The position numbers and the translations under genes were made by a program. A stretch of DNA of 8,247 nucleotides, from contig JAQSXD010000156.1 in NCBI GenBank assembly GCA_029266295.1, positions 1-8,247 of the forward strand. Reading direction: 5' to 3'. Below are positions 4,797-8,247 of this stretch, piece by piece. The notes beneath the pieces are model-generated. The model saw nothing but the letters and a program-made list of their open reading frames with translations. It had not been told where the DNA came from and did not search any database. The DNA is from Bacillota bacterium. Lineage in GTDB: Bacteria; Bacillota; Clostridia; Peptostreptococcales; Anaerovoracaceae. Numbering within the stretch: position 1 is the stretch's first letter; each line of letters starts with the position of its first letter.

Positions 4797-6737
4797 ATGG
4801 AAACATTGACGTTGCATGCAAGACAGCGGAAGCTGCTTTATATACTGAATTACAAGCACGGCATTATAACCGGCAAGGAACTCTCAACTCAGCTCGGGGT
4901 TTCAGAGAGAACAATCCGCAGTGACATCGCTGAAATAAACCGGCTGATGAAGGATGATGGGATTCAGATTAACTCCCTTCATGGCAAGGGCTACTGTCTC
5001 GAGGTAGCAGACCGCTTGGCATTTCATCATCTGTTTTTGGAAAAGGAAAATCTGCAAACGAAGGAAGACCGAATCAGATATTTGCTCCTGAAACTGATCA
5101 ATGATAACGACTGGCATGATTTGGGATTACTTGAGGATGAAATGTTTATCAGCCGCACAACCCTCGAAAATGATATGAAAGCGCTGAAATGCCGCTTCTC
5201 AGACCGTAAGCCTCATTTGGCGCTGCTGCGGCGGGGAACGTATGTGAAGCTGGAAGAAAATGAGATCAAAAAAAGGAATATATTGATCCGGTTGTATTGT
5301 GAAAACTGGGATTACGATTCCCGGGACGGGATCATACTGAAGGAAGACCTGATCAATCATGAAATGCTGAACCAGATCCGGTTGGTTTTGAAAGATGTAT
5401 TAAGGAAGTACCACATTGACCTTGATGATTTTGGATTGATCTATATGATTCTTGCCGTTGCGGTATCTTATTCCAGAGTTCGGTCTGGTTTTGGAGTCGG
5501 ATCTAGAACGAGAGAGGGTACCTTGGACCTTAGATCTTCTGGCAGATCTGAGGCTGAAGCTTTACCCCTGGCATCATCAGGCACCTCCGCCAATGCAGTG
5601 AGGCAGATTTTTGAGCAATTACATCAAACCTTTGATGTGGAGCCAGACGAATCGGAGCAGAGATGGATCACAGAAATTCTGATGCAGTTATGCACGCAGA
5701 ACTTCACTGATTCTAAAAGAGAAGCAGTTTTGGAACATACCTCCAAAACCTGTGCGCTTCTTGTAGAGCAGCTGCTTCAAGAACTAAACTCCGAGTACCT
5801 GCTGGATTTTCGCATGGATGGCAACTTCTGCAAGGATATGCTGCTGCATGTACAGGCGCTGATGAACGGAATTATTTCGATTCAATTGCAAAGCAAGTAT
5901 TTAGCGGAAAAATTAAGGCTGCAATACCCGTATCTGAGCTGTGTGGCACAATATTTATGTGAGCGGCTGGAGCAGATTTGTGAGCTGGAGCTTGGGATGG
6001 AAGAGGAGAACTATCTTTTACCGCTGTTGATTTCCGGCCAAAAGCATGATCTAGAACAAAAGAGAGGGCGTGGAATTCAAGTGGCTGTGGCGAGTCATAT
6101 GAATTCCAGTCTGACCGGCTATTTCATTGGCAGATTGCGTGAAGCTTACGGAGGCCGAATTGAGATTCAGGGCCCCTTTCCTATCTACGACAGGCAGCGA
6201 ATCGACCGGGCAGAGCCGGCACTGGTTCTGACCACCGCACAAATGGATGCCTTCCGCAGGTTTGATGTACCGGTGATCACGGTATCCCCTTTGATTGAAG
6301 CGGAAGAACTTAAACGGATCAATGATCATTTAAAGCGGATTGAGGATGATCTGCTGTATAAAAAATTTTCAGTGCTTCAGGAAGCTTCCCTGCGAGAGAT
6401 GGACTGGCTGAGGATTGCTGAAAAACCTGATATCGGTGAGGTGCTCAGTGTGCTGGCGGATCATGTCAAGGCAAGCAGGGGGCTGGATTTGAATCATGAT
6501 GCGGAAGCGTACCGCCACGTGGTTTTGAAAAACAAGGTTGTGTTTTTCTATACCGATCAGGTTAAAGATGCAGATTTATCAATGGATGGGGCAATCTGTA
6601 AAAGCACCTTTTCCTGGAATCATTACAGAAATCTGCGCGGCGTCATTCTGGCTGTTTTATCTGATAAAAAACAACTGGGGAGGCTGCTGGTGCTTGCAGA
6701 AGAGCTTTCTAATTTTGAGGGGATTTCCGTGATCTGA
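4797..6737 (+). CDS. PRD-type transcriptional regulator (HTH_11-HTH-PRD-PRD-IIB-like-IIA-like), paralogue 1
   Basis: A 646-residue cytosolic DNA-binding regulator with the architecture of MtlR/LicR/ManR-type activators rather than RNA-binding BglG antiterminators. In order: winged helix (GKELSTQLGVSERTIRSDI, 26-44, wing GKGYCLE 63-69), a second Mga-like HTH (about 108-134), PRD1 (about 185-300), PRD2 (about 320-415), a IIB-like domain (about 426-490) and a IIA-like domain (about 550-640). By eye alignment to LicT-type PRDs, PRD1 histidines are replaced (A220, Q297), PRD2 keeps H351 but has Leu at the second site. The IIB cysteine position is S433 and the IIA 'iAiPH' segment reads FFYTDQ. Phosphorylation control is therefore probably reduced or lost. 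The ATG at 4797 is chosen because GGAG (4786-4789) precedes it and the promoter lies just upstream. A 39-residue hydrophilic stretch (232-270) follows PRD1 helix 2. Inferred role: controls the adjacent sugar genes, perhaps with its downstream paralogue. Confidence 0.88.
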   Translation: METLTLHARQRKLLYILNYKHGIITGKELSTQLGVSERTIRSDIAEINRLMKDDGIQINSLHGKGYCLEVADRLAFHHLFLEKENLQTKEDRIRYLLLKLINDNDWHDLGLLEDEMFISRTTLENDMKALKCRFSDRKPHLALLRRGTYVKLEENEIKKRNILIRLYCENWDYDSRDGIILKEDLINHEMLNQIRLVLKDVLRKYHIDLDDFGLIYMILAVAVSYSRVRSGFGVGSRTREGTLDLRSSGRSEAEALPLASSGTSANAVRQIFEQLHQTFDVEPDESEQRWITEILMQLCTQNFTDSKREAVLEHTSKTCALLVEQLLQELNSEYLLDFRMDGNFCKDMLLHVQALMNGIISIQLQSKYLAEKLRLQYPYLSCVAQYLCERLEQICELELGMEEENYLLPLLISGQKHDLEQKRGRGIQVAVASHMNSSLTGYFIGRLREAYGGRIEIQGPFPIYDRQRIDRAEPALVLTTAQMDAFRRFDVPVITVSPLIEAEELKRINDHLKRIEDDLLYKKFSVLQEASLREMDWLRIAEKPDIGEVLSVLADHVKASRGLDLNHDAEAYRHVVLKNKVVFFYTDQVKDADLSMDGAICKSTFSWNHYRNLRGVILAVLSDKKQLGRLLVLAEELSNFEGISVI

Positions 6738-6810
6738 CAAGGAGCAACACGGTTTGTTGGTGGTAAATGAGAGCGATTCAGGCGTATCGCGCCAGGTGGA
6801 AGGAGGACAA

Positions 6811-8247
6811 ATGGAGAAAGTGGAGTTTAATGGATTACTGCTTCGGCAGCGAAAATTGATCTTTTATTTATACGGAAAACAGGATTATGTTACGGCAGGG
6901 GATCTTTCTGAGTTTTTAAAGGTTTCTGACCGAACGGTGAGGAGTGATGTCAATAATATTAATCATCTGTTCAACCAGTTTCACATTTCTGTTGAGTCCC
7001 AGAGGGGTAAAGGGTACCGGTTGATCGCCGACAATGAACAAATAATGCATGAGATTATTAAGACCAACGAGAATTTTATGACAAAGGAGGATCGTATCCG
7101 GTATCTTGTCATAAAGCTGGTGCGGTCTGATGAAAAGATCAATGTAATGGATCTGGAAGATGAGATGTTTGTCAGTATCGCCACCATAGAACGGGATCTT
7201 CAGGAAATTAAAAGGCGCTTCGTGGAGAATTCCCCTTATCTTATTCTGATCCGTGAGGACGGAAATATCTGGTTTGGAGAGGATGAGTACAAAAAAAGAG
7301 TGCTGCTCAACAATCTGCTTTCCGCTGACTGGAATTACGATGCGAAGGACAGTCAGTATTACAGGAACGACTATATTGACAGAGCCACTTTTGAAGTGGT
7401 CTTGAACACAGTGAACAAGTACTTCCGAATCCACAATATTCAAATGAACGATTCGGGGCTGGTCTCTGTGATCTATTCCATTGCCATTGCATTCAAACGA
7501 CTCAGGGAAGGCCATCGGCTCAGTGAAGACCTTCGGATCAGAAGAAGGCACGAGCTGCGGATCAAGATGCTCCCAAACGTACTAACGGCCATGAATGAGA
7601 TTCTGGATCAGCTGGAAGCCTACCTGGAATGTGGATTTGATGACGGCGAACGATATGAGATTGCCCGGCTGGTGCTTAACAATACGCTTCTTGATCTTGG
7701 GATTTTGACAAGAGAAAATGTTTCCGACTATATTGACAAAAGCATCATTGGTGCAGCAGATCTTTTCCTTGAGAGAATTCAAACAGCGTTCCAGCTGAAT
7801 CTTGCAGAGGATGATGCGTTTTACTTTGTGCTGCTCCTGCACATCAGAGCGCTGCAAAATCGAATGTATACAGAACAAAAGCTAGGAACGGAGGAGCATC
7901 AGATCAGAGAGAGCTGTCTCTTTGAATATGAGCTGGCGCTTCTATTTCAGGATATTTCCCTCGGCTGCTTTGACTTTTGCCTGAATGAGACGGAGCTTCT
8001 GCATCTAGCCATGCTGATGTCTGGTGCAGTAAGACAGAGCAAGCTCCCTGTCAGGGTTTTGATTATCTGCCACCTGAGCAGCAGTGTAAAATGGGTATTG
8101 AAACGAAAACTGCAATGGTTTTTCAATCAGGAAGCGGTTGTTGTGGATACGATCTCCGTTTATGAAAAGCAGAAGGTCAAAGCAGAAGACTTTGACCTCA
8201 TATTATCCACCGCAAGCAAAAAGATCGTTACGAAGATGGATGTTCCT
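6811..8247 (+). CDS. PRD-type transcriptional regulator, paralogue 2 (3' truncated by window)
   Basis: The frame starting ATGGAGAAAGTG at 6811 is open for 479 codons to the window end, with AGGAGG (6801-6806) 4 nt upstream. The protein aligns along its length with the upstream regulator: identical TKEDRIRYL near residue 90, QRKL near residue 13, winged helix with DRTVRSDV (about 40-47) and GKGYR (66-70), and second HTH (about 113-137, LEDEMF). PRD1 lacks the canonical histidines (S223 and N290 in their places), while PRD2 keeps H344 with R351 (HIRALQNR) but has L402 where the second His is expected. The IIB-like domain starts VLIICHLSSS and keeps Cys420, unlike paralogue 1. The IIA-like part lies beyond the window. 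The 73-nt gap after the first regulator shows no clear terminator or promoter, so the two are probably co-transcribed. Target and ligand are unknown. Confidence 0.87.
   Translation, partial: MEKVEFNGLLLRQRKLIFYLYGKQDYVTAGDLSEFLKVSDRTVRSDVNNINHLFNQFHISVESQRGKGYRLIADNEQIMHEIIKTNENFMTKEDRIRYLVIKLVRSDEKINVMDLEDEMFVSIATIERDLQEIKRRFVENSPYLILIREDGNIWFGEDEYKKRVLLNNLLSADWNYDAKDSQYYRNDYIDRATFEVVLNTVNKYFRIHNIQMNDSGLVSVIYSIAIAFKRLREGHRLSEDLRIRRRHELRIKMLPNVLTAMNEILDQLEAYLECGFDDGERYEIARLVLNNTLLDLGILTRENVSDYIDKSIIGAADLFLERIQTAFQLNLAEDDAFYFVLLLHIRALQNRMYTEQKLGTEEHQIRESCLFEYELALLFQDISLGCFDFCLNETELLHLAMLMSGAVRQSKLPVRVLIICHLSSSVKWVLKRKLQWFFNQEAVVVDTISVYEKQKVKAEDFDLILSTASKKIVTKMDVP

Noticed and set aside
6721..6730. 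GGATTTCCGT repeat of the left half of operator 1
   Set aside because: Only a half-site, inside the regulator 1 coding sequence, with no GGAAAT partner 10 bp away; likely chance.
6767..6859. Small 30-codon reading frame between the two regulators
   Set aside because: No ribosome binding site and it overlaps the well-supported start of the second regulator out of frame.
6916..7551. Long minus-strand reading frame of 211 codons
   Set aside because: It lies opposite the second PRD-type regulator, whose plus-strand frame is open from 6811 to the window end with clear domain motifs and a ribosome binding site. The minus frame shows no recognisable motifs and is a shadow.
7582..7878. Minus-strand reading frame of 98 codons
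   Set aside because: Also opposite the second regulator; no ribosome binding site or family motif, so a shadow.

Overview
The window looks like part of a sugar or polyol utilisation locus from a Gram-positive, low-to-mid GC Firmicute, most likely a Clostridia-type gut or soil anaerobe. This rests on strong AGGAGG-type ribosome binding sites, sigma-A-like promoters, intrinsic terminators with long T runs, and protein families typical of that group (PRD-type regulators, an RbsC-like permease, an FGGY kinase, a zinc MDR dehydrogenase, a chromosomal TraX-family protein). I cannot name the species from sequence alone.

Layout, left to right. Positions 1-756 (+) hold the C-terminal part of an RbsC-like sugar ABC permease, the end of an operon entering from the left. 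A bidirectional terminator (841-872) separates it from a convergent FGGY carbohydrate kinase (937-2490, -). The kinase is divergent from a zinc-dependent medium-chain dehydrogenase (2740-3783, +). Their shared 249-bp control region carries two back-to-back promoters and two copies of the palindrome ATTTCC-N10-GGAAAT, each about 55 bp upstream of one predicted start point. The dehydrogenase ends in a strong terminator (3821-3873). Only 16 nt later begins an AT-rich gene for a TraX-family membrane protein (3890-4660, +). A good extended -10 promoter then drives a PRD-type transcriptional regulator (4797-6737, +). A second, paralogous regulator follows (6811 to the window end, +, truncated by the window).

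How the genes may work together (inference): the ABC transporter imports a pentose, polyol or similar sugar unphosphorylated. The dehydrogenase oxidises a polyol to a keto-sugar and the FGGY kinase phosphorylates it. The two tandem regulators belong to a family usually controlled by PTS phosphorylation, but by eye they keep only one of the four canonical PRD histidines, which would fit a locus fed by an ABC transporter rather than a PTS. The paired palindromes at activator-like positions are the obvious candidate targets.

The points most worth a second look are the mirror-symmetric divergent control region, the degenerate phosphorylation sites of the tandem regulators, a second plausible C-terminus for the kinase in the -1 frame beyond an A5 run, and the oddly placed TraX gene. 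No tRNA, rRNA, CRISPR array or insertion sequence was seen.
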